NCBI GenBank assembly: GCA_017311185.1
Contig: JAESUZ010004903.1
Coordinates: 558,001 to 622,000 of the forward strand
Direction: 5' to 3'
DNA: 64,000 bases
Origin: Proteles cristata cristata
Lineage: Eukaryota; Chordata; Mammalia; Carnivora; Hyaenidae
The notes under the pieces were generated by a model, which was not told the DNA's origin, ran no database searches, and saw nothing but the letters and a program-made list of their open reading frames with translations. Made by a program: the position numbers and the translations under genes. Below are positions 1 to 11,728 of the stretch, one piece after another (position 1 is the stretch's first letter; every line of letters begins with the position of its first letter).

Positions 1-860
1 TTTATAAACTACTGCATCAAGATTTTTTTTTATCTTGACTACAGAGATTCTTTTGTGCCCCCTTAAATTGTACACCTGAAGCAAATATCTCACTCAACTT
101 ACCATAATCCTGGCCCTAATGTCTATTCTGCAAATCAGGAATGTAAGGCTCTTGTAGTAGCTGGCCTTTGCCCAAGGCCATGTGTCTATTCTACACAAGA
201 GAAGATTTCAAATGCAGAAAGCCCTGACTCTGAAGCCCCATGCTTTCTACCCTCTGTTGTCTCTGCCAAATAAGCTTATCTACTACCACTCAGGCAGGTG
301 GGAGCACCAGGCAACATGATGGTATTGCCAGCATGATGTCCCTAAAGGACAATGCTAGTAATGGAATTGAGGGAAAATAGAAAGCAGATCGATTGCTAAA
401 CCCTTTTCAATGGTTATAGTATAACAAAGATCAAATGTTAAAACAGAAATTGAAATAAGACCTTATTCATTAGACACATGGCTGAGGAGCCTAAGTTAAA
501 TGAGAATTTCTGAATACCATGTGATCATTGACACTGGCAGAGAAGCCATTTTTCTAGAACTTAACTAGGGAAGGAAAACACTGTATTTAGGACTGTAGCA
601 TGGGCTGAGTGGGAACTTCCAGAGACAACATCTAACAAATGATGTGTAACAGTGATTAATGAGAATTAGGCATGTGGTTAAAATAAATTCCAAGACCGAT
701 GAGCTCCTGCAGATGACATTATTAATTTTTATGAAGTATGACCATTCACTGCTTTAGTGGGAAAGAATTATGTTAAGGGGTTAGACTTTACAGCCTGCAA
801 ATGTAATACTCAAACAGCATTAGGTTGCCAAATATCTATTTTGCTAGTGAAATGATTTTT
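1..860. other. unassigned AT-rich DNA
   Basis: I recognise no repeat family, open frame of note or RNA gene here. The DNA is AT-rich with ordinary complexity, as expected of diverged intergenic sequence. Confidence 0.5.
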
Positions 861-864
861 TTAA

Positions 865-985
865 AGTTTCTGTCTCCTCTATTGGCCATAAACTCAATGA
901 GGGCAGATGTGGTGTTAACTCTGCTTCCTCTTTTATCTTTTAAACATAGTCAATGCTTAATAAACATTTTTGAATGAATAATAAA
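865..985 (+). repeat. L2 LINE 3' end
   Basis: The stretch carries the L2 tail pattern: 'ctcaatgagggcagatgtgg', then a short gap and 'gcttaataaacatttttgaa' with GAATGAATAA-like ends. It is strongly diverged, so this is an ancient mammalian copy. Confidence 0.6.
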
Positions 986-1154
986 TAAAAAAAAACATGT
1001 CCCATGAGATGCTTCTGTCAGAGGGTAGGCTATATTTTAGACCCATCCCCCTCAATTCATAATCACACTTACAGTCTCTGAGCCCAAGCATGCTGGCTCT
1101 TATTTGGTCCTGGAAGAAGACCCAGTCACTCCTGTCTGCTCTCACTGGCATATA

Positions 1155-1505
1155 CTCTACTTGTGCTCACAGAGCCTACCACCATCGTTTTTCTGTGTCT
1201 GCCTTGTTTCAGCTCTCCGGACTCAACTTTAGTGTCCCTTCCTGAGAGATCTTCTCTGATGGCCAGTTTGGGAGAGGTCTTTCAGGCTTTTCTTCTCACT
1301 GTCCATCATCTTATCCTATTTCTTCCCATTTCCTCCTTTCTGAAAAGGTCTCATTTTTCTATCTGTGTTGTTGTTTGTTTTCTGATTTGCCCACTAGAAT
1401 CTTATCTCCTTGAAGGTACAGAAATCATTGGTCTTGTCAGAGCTGATGACCGGTTTTGGAAGCACTTGATAATATTTGTTGAATGATTCAATGAGTCAAT
1501 GGGTG
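1155..1505 (+). repeat. L2 LINE 3' untranslated region
   Basis: The order of landmarks matches the L2 3' region: a 'cctgagagatcttctctgat' block (the 'gaagccttccctga' position), a cactagaatctt...ccttgaaggtacag block, then a 'ttgttgaatgattcaatga' tail. The 107-codon frame starting at 1163 is a by-product of this repeat. Confidence 0.7.
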
Positions 1506-1755
1506 AATGAAAACTACGCAGCCTTACTAGTGTGTCTTACAACAGAATGAGGGAGACCTGCATGAATGAACATGGACAAATCTCCAAGACACATGAGGGA
1601 ACAGACATATAGAATAACCCAACTTATTTTCAAGTTTGATGATATAGGTGTACAATAGACAGAAGCACACTCTTGAGCTGATCTGAGGAAGTCCATACAG
1701 AAAGAAGTATGGACTAGACAATTATGCTTAATGGAGAAATACATTTTTAACTCAA
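1505..1755 (+). repeat. old L1M fragment
   Basis: 'gaatgagggagacctgcatg' followed by 'atctccaagacacatgaggg' matches the end of old mammalian L1 (L1M) ORF2/3' UTR, where an aatgagggagatctgtatg...gatctccaag pattern is standard. No frame survives. Confidence 0.5.
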
Positions 1756-1859
1756 GTCACAGCCAATAAGTAACTCTTCCCAACCTGGGGAAGGGAATGG
1801 AATATAACCTTTCCAGTCATAACAAAATGGAGATCATGGTGGAGAACCAAGAGATAGAT

Positions 1860-1940
1860 CTAACTTCCCATTTAGCAAGCCTAGCACACTGCTGCACACA
1901 TAGCAGACACTCAGCATTTGTTCACTGGATGAGAAAAAGC
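1860..1940 (+). repeat. L2 tail fragment
   Basis: A short piece with the 'gcacatagtaggcactcaat' type signature, seen here as 'cacacatagcagacactcag' followed by a catttgttcactgg end. Confidence 0.5.
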
Positions 1941-1944
1941 AAGC

Positions 1945-2640
1945 TAATCACAGGTAAAACATTATCTGCATCACATTGGAAAGAAGCACTATTTGTGAGA
2001 AATCATATGATGGGGCTTGTATAGGCTGCAAAGTTTCGGCATTTGCACCTGCAAAGAATAGAAATTTCCACCACCACTGCAGGTCAGTGGGAAGCAGAAT
2101 CTGAGATGGAAATTTATATGCAGAAATCTTATTAGGGAAAGCTCTCGGGATCAACACGGCATTGGTAATGAAGGAAGCAGGACCAGGCAAAGGGAGAAGT
2201 GGGTCTGGAACACAGTAGTAATGAATGGGGGCTTCAACCAACCTCTCTGGGACTACTCTTTAGAGTGGTCTTGAATTCCGACAAGTTGGTCAGCCATTTA
2301 TAACAATGTATCTACAAGTCACTTGATGTGAATTACCTTTAGGCAGGAGTTGGGGCCTAGGATAAGGCAACTCATACCATCCAATGGTGATTCCCAAAGA
2401 GGCAATGCTCCTGGCAACTGGACAAATAAGTGCCTGCATGTTTTAGTCCTGAAGGTGAGTCTAATGGCACACCACTGTGTTAGCTACATCACTGCTCCCA
2501 ATGTGTGAAATATATATAATTACTCTAAAAATATGGATGTTAATAGATGGGAGTTATTATAGCTAGCCCTCAGGTTAATGCCTAAAATAACTTTGAATGA
2601 AGTATTATACTGCTATCCTATAGCCTCAATTCAAAGAATA
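1945..2640. other. unassigned, possibly a decayed transposon
   Basis: Nothing is clearly recognised. The purine-rich part near 2100-2200 resembles the middle of old LTR or L1 consensus sequences, but I cannot name a family. Confidence 0.35.
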
Positions 2641-2644
2641 ACAA

Positions 2645-2815
2645 CAATAATAATATTCATTAAGCCATTCAATATTTATTGAGTCTCCATAAATATTTAT
2701 TTATACTCTTTATTGTTCTAGGTGCTGTGGATACAGCAGTAGAAAAATAACAACAGATGAACATGCTTACCCTATTTAAACGTATATCCTATATGGAAGA
2801 CACAAGATGAATATA
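2645..2815 (-). repeat. L2 LINE 3' end, inverted
   Basis: Reading + strand, the 'caatatttattgagtctcca' block and 'gttctaggtgctgtggatac' with agcagtagaaaa are the reverse complement of the canonical L2 tail (tatccccagcgcctagaaca...). Confidence 0.7.
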
Positions 2816-2828
2816 ACTAGCCAGCAAG

Positions 2829-2929
2829 ATGGATAAATGGATGGATGAAGAGCTAGATAGTAAGATGGATGGTTGGTTGATTGGATGGATGGATGGATGG
2901 ATGGATGGATGGATGGATGGATAGATAGG

Positions 2930-2984
<55 letters not shown>

Positions 2985-2985
2985 G
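2829..2985. repeat. compound (GGAT)n/(GATA)n microsatellite
   Basis: An irregular start is followed by about ten GGAT units (about 2882-2921) and then about sixteen GATA units (to 2985). The SIYL/IHPS-rich open frames on the minus strand are translations of this repeat and not genes. Confidence 0.97.
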
Positions 2986-3194
2986 ATTCGTCTGAGATTG
3001 TCAAAAGCACCATAGAGAAAAATAAAGCAGAGGAAAGGGTGGAGAAAGGCTGAGGCAAGGGTGAACTTCAGTGTTTTATAAGCAAGCACAAAGACCTCCC
3101 TCAAAAAGAGTTGCTTTTGAGTGAAAGCCCCAAAGGAAGTGACCTAGCTATGTGTATACCTTGGGGAAGGTGTTCCCAGCCAAGAGAACAATGT

Positions 3195-3395
3195 TGATAG
3201 CTGGCACTTACTGAAAGTTTGTCATGTGACAAAAACCCTGCAAGGTGTTTAACAAATTATATCTCTTTTAATCCTCCAACAGGTAATATTAGTTCTCTTT
3301 GAGAAAACTGAGACCTACAGAGATTAAGGGATTTTTTTTTCCCAAGGTCACTCAGCAAATTAAGTGCAGGAGCCAGGATTTGAATCCAGTGTGAA
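3195..3395 (-). repeat. MIR SINE
   Basis: The inverted MIR core is clear: 'gagaaaactgagacctacag', agattaagg, 'cccaaggtcactcagcaaat' and a ggatttgaatccag B-box relic. A poly-T run interrupts the core near 3331. Confidence 0.75.
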
Positions 3396-3479
3396 ACCTT
3401 AATGCCTTGAAAGCCTCCTTCAGAGGAAGGGCAGAGAAGGGGAAACCAGTATACTTGACCATGGAAATGCATCCCATCA

Positions 3480-3612
3480 CTGGCTCCATGAAACTGGTTA
3501 TGACTGGCCACGCCCAGACACTCCACCCAGTAGTGGAGGAGCGGAAATGTTGACCGGGTCAGCCTGATTCCCGAGCCTGGGTGGTTAACCACGCTGCTAC
3601 AGGGACTCCGAA
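3480..3612 (-). repeat. MIR SINE, tRNA-derived head
   Basis: On the minus strand the order 'gtagcagcgtggttaaccac', ggctcgggaatcaggctgac and a ccactactggg...gggcgtggcc block follows the MIR head. It looks tRNA-like because MIR derives from a tRNA, but there is no complete cloverleaf. Confidence 0.55.
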
Positions 3613-3750
3613 AAAGCCCAGACAGGATTTTGGTGCCCAGACAGGCAGGCCGGGTCAAGGCGAGCCTTTCATGCAGTGCTGCCTTAACCAGGTTTCCCAT
3701 GTCTAACTTAGTAAAACAACCAGTCAACTAACCAACCAACCAACAAAAAT

Positions 3751-3754
3751 GAAA

Positions 3755-3801
<47 letters not shown>

Positions 3802-3802
3802 A
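3751..3802. repeat. (AAAT)n microsatellite
   Basis: About twelve uninterrupted AAAT units follow an imperfect (CCAA)n lead-in at 3728-3747. Confidence 0.95.
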
Positions 3803-4379
3803 GATTCCAGGGCCTGGTGAGGAAAATCCACAGAACAAGCAAGGCAGGTGATCGTATGGTCACCCTTGTTCTGAGGGAGGCCTGCAGTTGGCTCTGCGCT
3901 CTTGGGCCCCATTGTATCTCCTCAACCCCCTGACAGAATTATTGGTCTCTTTGGCACCTGTCCCCTCCAAGCATCCTCCCCAGCCCCCAGGCCACCTTAC
4001 TCACAGGATGCAGCCCCAGTGAAAAGGGACAGATGGATTTGACTGTGGATGATTTGGCCCACACCCATTGCCTCACGTTTGGCTTTTCCCACACAAATCA
4101 AGCTGATTCTGCATCAGAAGACCCTTCAGCTTTTCTAGAAGATCCCAAACTAAGCGAGATTGGAAAAAAAAAAAAAGGCTGAGAATTGGTGCTGTTTTGC
4201 CCACATTAGGTGTCACCCCAGCCTTATTTCTCCTTCCTAAGAGGTTTGCCAGGTAGGTCTGATATCTCCATTTTATGGAAGAAGGATCTAGAGCTAAAAG
4301 GAGGTGACACCAGGTTAGGCGATTCCCTTTGGTGCTCATTCCACAGACATACAGATCCAAGTATTTATGGAACAGTGAA
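3803..4379. other. unassigned
   Basis: Moderately GC-rich sequence with a poly-A run at 4165-4177. No gene or repeat is recognised. Confidence 0.4.
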
Positions 4380-4530
4380 CAAGTCTCTAAGAGGAGTACT
4401 CAGTCCGACACATTTTTATGTAGCACTTTTTGTTGTCCTTCAGGCAGTGAGTTAAGTCCTCGAGGTATGAGCATTTAGATTAGAAACAGAAAAACGCTGT
4501 CCTCAAGGATTTAAAATGCTCTCAAGTCAC
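4380..4530 (-). repeat. probable L2 fragment
   Basis: 'cagtgagttaagtcctcgag' followed by an aaacgctgtcctcaaggatt block resembles the inverted L2 'gcactgtgctaggcgctggg...ccctgccctcaaggagctt' pattern. It is weak and diverged. Confidence 0.35.
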
Positions 4531-6266
4531 CTATGACAGCCTCCATCACCTCCAACGAAAACCAAGTCAAACTCTCTGAGACATTGATCCAGAAACATGC
4601 TTGTTGCTAAGAGCGTCCTGAAAACCGCCTTCACTCCATTCCTTAGAGTTCACAGTTGAAAATGCTCCTGTCTCAGTGCTCTCTCTCCTCTTCTATTCTG
4701 GCTGTAACGTTTTATTTGGGTCAATTTCATGTGCATTTCCCAACCATTGTTCCACCGGCCATTGGATTGCTTTTACCTAATGGTGGACATTTTGAGCTTT
4801 GTGGGCCTTGGGGAAAATTCACAAATGAAACTTTCAAAGGCTCCAAGCTACCAAAGGATTCCTATTTCTGCATATTTAATGCCTTCTCTTTATTGTCTTC
4901 TTTGATTCCTTCTTCATTTTATTTCTTCCTCACCCCACCCCTTAGCCACTCCTAAATGAATGCATGAAGCCTAATACAGTTTGAGGGGGGAAGGCAGGGG
5001 AGGGAGAGCAGAGGGATGAACAGTCAGGGATGAATCCAATTGGTAGGAGACACAAACCTCCCCAGATGGGCGCTTCTGGCTCCTCACTTATTAAATTGCC
5101 TGTGATACCTCCCTGATATCTCCCTGATTCCCAGGTACTTGCAAGTGCCCAAATCACCAATTCGCTAATCTCCATTTTGCTTCTCTGATTTTGAATTGTT
5201 TAATCCTTTTTTAAAGTCTCTTATCTGACTCAGCAATCTTTAAAATATTTTGAGAAAAATGTTTTCCTTCCTACTGGAAAGTAGCCATCAAGTATAACCA
5301 CAGGCCATATGTTAATTAGTCATCTAATCTGCCACCTCCCAAGGGGACCCTGATAATAGTTTCGCAGAAACGAAATTTGAGATAACTCTTCCAGAAGACT
5401 TTGGTTGTCTTCTTTCTTTGGCCTTTCCTCGGAAATGTATTCTCTTGAGCATTCTATCTCAGTGTTCATAATACACCTGATGCAAACCTCTTCCAAGCAA
5501 AATTTTAAAAATAAGGCTGTTTGCTACAAAGCAGAAGGAAAAAAAAGAGAGAACACAGGTAATTGGATAGTTTTCTTTTCTTATTTTTCTTCATTTATAT
5601 CTCCTCTCCCAAAAGTTAAAATTTCTTCGTATTTTTGGATCCCATCCTACCATCACCACAGATGTGCCTATGTTCAAATTCCATCCGTTTCCTGCCTAAG
5701 CCAGATGTTTCCTGGCCATAACTGTGACACTCGCCCAATGTCTTCTGGTGCGTCCTTTGGCCAGGACAAAAGCTATTTCCAGTCACCATTTTCTCACACA
5801 GAATGAGTACCTTCAATGTGGCCTTCCTCAACCTTCCTTTCCTTTCTCACCATGGCTGCCAAGAGGGGCTCTGAGCAGCCTCCACCCATTCCAAAGCAGG
5901 GCCACGTTCAACAGTGAGTTTCCCGGAGCCCAGCCAGGTCAGTAGCACCCATGAAATAGTTTACCTACTGTCCCCACTGTTTCATTTCTCTTCCTCCCTG
6001 CACGGATTACCCTTTGGGTGCTACGCTATGAATACCGAATTTCTTCCAAAGTTTCTTGATGAGAAATATCAATAAAACATCATGTAGGATACCTCTCACC
6101 CTCCTTGAAATACTTCACTCATGGGACTCCATGATATCACAGACCACATTTCCTTTCCACAGAACATTAATGTATCCTACTCGGCAATCCACTGAACATA
6201 TGGATCAAACCGTTAAAGATGGTGTTACTTATCCGAGTCAATGGAGAAGAAGAGAAATAGCAAAAG
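4531..6266. other. unassigned 1.7 kb
   Basis: Long repeat-poor stretch. The largest frame (133 codons, + strand, 5405-5806) has no domain-like features and no start context worth defending. I see no splice-bounded coding pattern. Confidence 0.4.
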
Positions 6267-6493
6267 AAGTGTAACTGATTTTTTTAAAATTTTATTTATT
6301 TATTTTGAGAGAGTGAGAGCATGGGGGAGGGGCAGGGAGAGAGGGAGAGAGAAAATCCCAAGCAGGCTCTGCACTTGTAGTGCAGAGCCCAACACAGGGC
6401 TTGATCCATGATCTGTAAGATCATGACTTGAGCCAAAATCAAGAGTTGGACACCTAACTGACTGAGCCATCCAAGCACCCCAAGTGAAACTGA
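6267..6493 (-). mobile_element. CAN SINE (SINEC) with target duplication
   Basis: The inverted tRNA-derived head (ctgactgagccatccaagca) and GA-rich body, with a T-rich tail on the left, identify a carnivore SINE. A 12-bp duplication flanks it with one mismatch: aagtgtaactga at 6267-6278 and aagtgaaactga at 6482-6493. Confidence 0.93.
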
Positions 6494-7265
6494 GTCTTTG
6501 GTCATGAATGTCCCATATTCCAACACAGAGTTAAGCTCCAGAAGGGTCAGGAATGGTATCTATATACTTTATTTGAATCAAGTTGATGGTGTTGCATATA
6601 GATTAGTATCCCTATTAATTTTATCAGAAAAAAAGTCTGTTTTCCTACCATGTATATGTGTGTGTGTGTTCACATAGCTCATATGCACATAACCCTGGTC
6701 CGTAGTATGAAATGTAACACACTTTAGAACACAACAAGAAACAATAATAATGCTCAAAAGTTCAACAGTGCAAGTAATAAGAGGTTTTTAACAAAGAATA
6801 CAAATCTAGCCAACGAGAAGAACTATAAATATTATCAAGCAAAGTAAACATTCCATTTGTAATTGTTATTAAAGATGGATTAATATGAAACCTTCAAAAT
6901 GGCACACTCATACAGCAAGATTCAGTGGGCTGGAGAAAGAATGTAAAACTATGCACGAGTGTAACTCTAATATGCTGTTGGCAATTTGGCAAAGAAAAGG
7001 AAATACCAATTCAAGAATTTTTATAAAGAATTACTGCCTACTTACTATATTTTTTTAAGACCACTTCCTAAATTAGAATGTGGTAAGAGAGAAAGAAACC
7101 ACTTGATTTTTCTTGGGTCTCCACATTCCAGCCATCTTTTAAGCCCTTTCTCAATTCCATCATCTTTCATGAAGATTTCCTTGTTGTCCAGACTTTATTT
7201 CTCCATTATTTCCATTAGTCTCAGTTGGACTTCTTGCCAGGATATATGGCTTGGGACAGCCTTGT
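6494..7265. other. unassigned
   Basis: AT-rich with a short (TG)n run near 6654-6670. Nothing else is recognised. Confidence 0.4.
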
Positions 7266-7269
7266 CTTA

Positions 7270-7560
7270 GTCACCATTACTATTCAGCCAGGCTACAGAG
7301 CAGTCTCCGCTGGTCATCCTGCGGCCTTTCCTCCTCCTCCCTGTTCTCCCTGCTGCATGCAACTGGTGCGATTCTCTTACAACATGAATGTGTTTGTATT
7401 GCTTTCCTTACTTTAAATCCTTCATTTGTTTTAGTAAGTGCAGTGCAGACCAGACATCTTCCCCAGCTCATCAGGTCCTGTGTGACGCATAGTGGGCACC
7501 TCCCGTCCTTTGTCCTCTTTGATCAAGCACCACTGCATACCTCTTTTCCCCATGACTAAG
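7270..7560 (+). repeat. probable L2 fragment
   Basis: 'cagccaggctacagagcagt' and the ctttaaatccttcatttg block line up with the L2 cagccagagtgatc...ttaaaatccttcaatggc region. The divergence is high. Confidence 0.4.
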
Positions 7561-7689
7561 CCAAGTTCTTTCCTGCCTTAGAATCTCTTACAGGCTCTTC
7601 CAAATGCATGGAGAGCTCGTCCCCAGCACTTTGACATTTTAATAATTCCTCCAGGTGATTTTTTTCCTGAGCACTAAAACGTTTCAGAA

Positions 7690-8004
7690 CAAAATGCAGC
7701 AAGCTTGTTCTGTAGAGGGCCAAATAGTAAATATTTTTGGTTTTGTGGGCCAGACGGTGTCTGTTAGGACTGCTCAACTCTGTCCATAGTAGCTTAAAAG
7801 CAGCCAAAGATAATACATAAATAAGTAGGCATGGCTATGGGCCAATAAAACTTTATTTACAAAAACAGAGTTGATAAAAAAAGAAAGGATAGATAGATAG
7901 ATAGATGATAGGAAGGAAGGAAGGAAGGAAGGAAGGCAGGCAGGAAGGAAGGAAGGAAAAAACCAACCAGATTTGGCCTATTGGCCATTGTTCGCCAACC
8001 CACT
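7690..8004 (+). mobile_element. hAT MER1-type DNA transposon fossil
   Basis: The words 'agagggccaaatagtaaata', ttttgtgggccagacggtg, 'ccaataaaactttatttaca' and agatttggcc...gccaaccc occur in the order of a non-autonomous hAT (Charlie-group) element. A microsatellite interrupts it at 7883-7960. I do not assert the subfamily. Confidence 0.75.
7883..7960. repeat. (GATA)n/(GGAA)n microsatellite
   Basis: Five GATA-type units run into about ten GGAA units, interrupted once by GGCA GGCA. It sits inside the hAT fossil, just after its ttatttacaaaaacag segment. Confidence 0.95.
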
Positions 8005-8165
8005 AGTATAAAAAAGTTCTTAAGTAGGGATATGATTCAGAATCCCATCAGGATCATTTTTCACAGAACAGATATCTGGACTCCTAAGGTATGTATATTT
8101 GTATTCTTTGAAACTCTCCAAAGATTCTCTCTGATGGTCACTGCAGGATAGAAAGCTGTTAGAAA

Positions 8166-8214
<49 letters not shown>
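8166..8214. repeat. (CA)n microsatellite
   Basis: About 24 uninterrupted AC dinucleotides. The minus-strand VCVCV-rich frame is its translation. Confidence 0.98.
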
Positions 8215-8216
<2 letters not shown>

Positions 8217-8436
8217 TGTATGTAAATTTGTGGATCAAAATGAGGAAGAATTTTGAAAAGTTCCATCTGTCCTCCAGAATATTCAATTGGGCTACCTTGA
8301 GAAGTAGTGAGCTTCCTGTTCCTAGAATACTCAAACCGAAAGGCAGTTAAGTCTCTGACAAAAATGATGTTTAGGAATCCTTATCAAAGCTCAATGAATG
8401 AAAGAAATAATGCCATTGTCTTCAGAACATTCTATG

Positions 8437-8950
8437 GCTCAATGGCATGACAGAGTTTGAACTTTGACACCAAACATAACTGAGTTCAATCCCAGCTTCA
8501 CCACTTACTAGGTACTTAATTCTGAGAAAGTGTCTTAACTTCTCTGGACACTCGTTTGCTTATCTTTATTTTTTATTTATTTTTAAAAATATCTGAATCA
8601 CTTTCTTTTAAGTTTATTTATTTTGAGGGGGAGAGAAAGAGGGAGGGGCACAGAAAGAGAGGGAGAGAGAGAATCCCAAGCACTCCTGCATTGTCAGCAC
8701 AGAGCCTGATGCGGGGTTTGAACTCATGTACTGTGAGATCATGATTTGAGCCAAAACCAAGAGTTGGACACTAAACCAACTGTGCCACACAGGCACCTCA
8801 GTTTGTTTATCTTTAAAATGGAAAGACTAATTAATGCTTGATTGGCATGCTGTCAGTTTGGGTACATGACACACACACAAAGTAGCTTGTACAAGCCTGG
8901 ACCCTACCATAGGTTCTTAATAAATTGAAAGCAATTTTAGTGTTACTGTT
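8437..8950 (+). repeat. MIR SINE split by a CAN SINE
   Basis: The left part (8437-8568) has 'ttcaatcccagcttcaccac' and ttaacttctctggaca. The right part (from 8801) resumes with 'tttatctttaaaatggaaag' and ends near a 'taggttcttaataaattg' tail. Read without the insert, the two halves make one MIR. Confidence 0.75.
8554..8815 (-). mobile_element. CAN SINE nested in MIR
   Basis: An inverted carnivore SINE (gagggggagagaaagagggag body, 'aaccaactgtgccacacagg' head). The 15-bp duplication is gtttgcttatcttta at 8554-8568 and gtttgtttatcttta at 8801-8815, with one mismatch. Confidence 0.95.
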
Positions 8951-8954
8951 AATA

Positions 8955-10620
8955 TTAGTATTTACTTTGTCCTACATCTCACTACTTTGATCCTCTATGA
9001 GAAATTCCAAGCTGTAGCCTAGAATGTCTAAAAATACATCCCATCAATGCTGGGCTCACATTTCCTCATTTGGTTCATTCACAGGCTTTTGACAAGCTAA
9101 GGCATTTGTCAAATATCATAATCACTGGTTAATCTCCATTCCCTTTAACCTCATCTTTGTGGCACCCAACTCAGCCATCTAAAGGGCTCTTGTCTATTCA
9201 GTTCATGGAATGTCTGCACGGAACACTGAATGTCCTTGTAGAAGGTTCTAGAGCCTCCCTGTCCAGATGAATGCCCCCAGAAACTCTCAAGCCATCAACA
9301 GAACTTTGGCCAGATGCATATGGCTAAATGTTCACATTTTGGGCTCTTTTTGTGCTAGATCTGTGAGTTCTACCTTCTCCGAACTTCCCCTAACTACAGA
9401 CCATGTGATTCTCTGAGCTAAGAAATCACCTCTTCTGATTCTGGGACATGTTGTCCCTGCATACTCTCAGCGCAGGCCAGAAGTCCAGAAATTACCCCAC
9501 AAAACATTTTGCAATACTGGCCTGGGTACAGGAAGTTATCAGTGCGAGCTTCCTACATATCCAAATGGTACTTCTCAGTATTTCACCATTGGAGGAAACA
9601 CCGGCCCAAATTATTAGTTTCCAGAGCCACAGATGGTACAGATAAATCTCCAATCAATACGTGCACTGATAAGCTCTTATCAGTGGGAATGGATCCTAGG
9701 AAGTATTCTCTAGTTGATGTTATCTCACTAAGTAAGCCACTAATAACCCTGCCTAGTGTGTAATTCTGTGGCCCAGAGACTCAATCCCATACCCTACAAC
9801 CCACATTAGGCCTGAGAGCTGCAAATTTCACACATGCCGGCGTTAAAGTATAGTGGGGGATAAATACATCTGGTGTTTGAACTCTCCTGTTCTGGCCCTA
9901 TTATACGTTATGAGTCTTTGTCATGGAGAAAGCTTTGTAAAAGTAGCAATTGAGACAAGGGTTTCACTTGGAAAGGGATCTCTATGCCCATCATGAGGGA
10001 TGTGCTGAATCACCCAGCAGTTTGCTGATTCATCAGGACAGTTCAGAGCCACAGTAGCAATGAGCCAGCTCTCATCAAATTACATCTCCCAAGTTAATTC
10101 CAACTGATTTCCATGCTCCTCTCTTAGAAAGTAAATTATAAGTCCATTTATTATAAGGAGAATCTACTCTCAAGCCTTAGGTTTTCAAAGAAGTAACAAC
10201 ATGGGCTAATGTCCCACATATGGATGGAATACCTATGTTTCAGGTGTGTGCCGCCATTTCCCTGCGTCATCAGTGATTTTTTTCTAGGGCAAGCCTTATT
10301 CACCTCTTTTCTTTGAGAATTCTAAGAGTCTGTACCTACATATATGGCTAAAATATAATGCATGACTTATGGCAGAATTAACTGGTACAAAATGGGTGCC
10401 ATGTAGTAGGATTTTAAGTATTTAGTGAATGTTGTAGATTATACCCATGTGTTGAAATCTACATGGTTGCTGAGTATATTTTTAGAGTCAGATCCACTAT
10501 TGGCCAAAGGGACTCACTGTCTAGCTGTGAAGAAGACATAGTGATAGGCTCACAGAAAATAGAGGCTTGTGGGGAAGACAATTGTCATATATATAACTAA
10601 CTGATTCAATAAAAATAGGG
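8955..10620. other. unassigned 1.7 kb
   Basis: No repeat family or gene is recognised. It contains a perfect GATA-type inverted repeat at 9664-9685, listed separately. Confidence 0.4.
9664..9685. promoter_or_regulatory. GATA-type perfect palindrome
   Basis: Ten-base arms CACTGATAAG and CTTATCAGTG are separated by CT. Each arm holds an opposed GATAAG word, the core bound by GATA factors. About one arm pair this long is expected by chance in a window of this size. Confidence 0.3.
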
Positions 10621-10622
10621 GC

Positions 10623-10658
10623 TGGTATTAGTCACAGTTCTCCAGGGAAACAGAATCA

Positions 10659-10739
<81 letters not shown>

Positions 10740-11123
10740 AGGAGAGGGAGGGAGAAAGAGAGAGAGATTTACTTTAAGGAATTGGCTCTCAGGATTGTGG
10801 GGCTGGTAAATCCAACATGTGCAGGGAAGACCGACAGGCTGGAGACCCAGTGAAGAGCAGAAGCTGCAGCCTGTGTGCAAAGGCTGTCTGGAAGGTGAAT
10901 TCCCTCTTCCTTGGGGAACCTCAGTCTTTTTTCTCCTAAGGTCTTCAAATGATTGCAAACGGCTCACCTACATGATAGAAGGTTATATGCTTTATTCAAA
11001 GTCTACTGATTCAAATATTAATCTCATCTAAATAAATCTTCACAGTGACATTTAGACTGGTGTTTGCCCAAATATCTGAGCGCCGTGGCCTAGTCAAGTT
11101 GATGCATAAGATTAATCATCACA
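10623..11123 (-). mobile_element. solo LTR, MaLR-like
   Basis: On the minus strand it starts tgtgatgattaatcttatgc and ends near ggagaactgtgactaatacc, the TG...CA style of ERVL-MaLR LTRs. The word gggct lies at both edges, a possible 5-bp target duplication. No internal genes accompany it. Confidence 0.6.
10660..10767. repeat. (TG)n(GA)n compound microsatellite
   Basis: About 23 TG units pass directly into about 15 GA units and a looser GGGA-rich end. It lies within the LTR, where old copies often carry a TA/GA-rich patch at this position. Confidence 0.97.
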
Positions 11124-11179
11124 GGGCTTATCACCATTAAGTATGGGGTGTTATAAAAGCATAGAAGAAAGGGGCCTCA

Positions 11180-11728
11180 CCTACTCTGTGGGGATGGCAG
11201 GCAGGCATCCAGTGTGGCCTTCAAGGATCCCTGTCCCCGGTACTCACACCTTTCTCCCCTTGCATGTGGACTGGATTAACAAAATATGGCAAAAGTGCCG
11301 AGATGTCTCTCCTGTGACTACATCACAAAAGACTATGACTTCTGTCCTGCTGGCAGACCACCACCTTCTTGATGAAGCAAGCTGCCAGGTGGGAGAGGCC
11401 CACGGGAGAAGGAACACAGTGTGACCTACAGTCAACAGTCAGAGGAGAACTGAGGTGCTCAGCCCAATATCCCCTGGTGAACCAAATGCTGCCCACAGCA
11501 AACAAAGAAGCTTTGACCCAGATACTTGCCTAACTGAGACCTCAGATGAGCCTACAGACGCTCGGCTGACACCTTGACTGCAGCCAGGTTAGATACCATG
11601 AACCAGAGGACCCAGCTAAGTGAGCTACACCAGATTCCTATTCCAGAGGAACGCTGAAATAACATATACTGTTTTAAGAGGAGAGGTTTGGGGGCAGCTT
11701 GTTAAGCAGTAATCATTACTAAGACAAT
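11180..11728 (+). mobile_element. MaLR-like LTR
   Basis: The segment 'aaaagactatgacttctgtc', a later 'ggacccagctaagtgagcta', and an ending gtttgggggcagcttgttaa...actaagaca follow the old ERVL-MaLR LTR layout, including the degraded AATAAA-type region before the end. Confidence 0.55.

Noticed and set aside
1163..1486. 107-codon + strand frame
   Set aside because: Lies entirely in an L2 3' untranslated region.
2789..3104. Minus-strand frames rich in SIYL and IHPS repeats
   Set aside because: They are translations of the (GGAT)n/(GATA)n microsatellite.
3480..3612. Possible tRNA gene on the minus strand
   Set aside because: The wording fits the tRNA-derived head of MIR. No complete cloverleaf or CCA-compatible acceptor stem was seen.
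3257..3727. 156-codon minus-strand frame
   Set aside because: Spans two MIR copies and has no domain. Chance frame across old SINE DNA.
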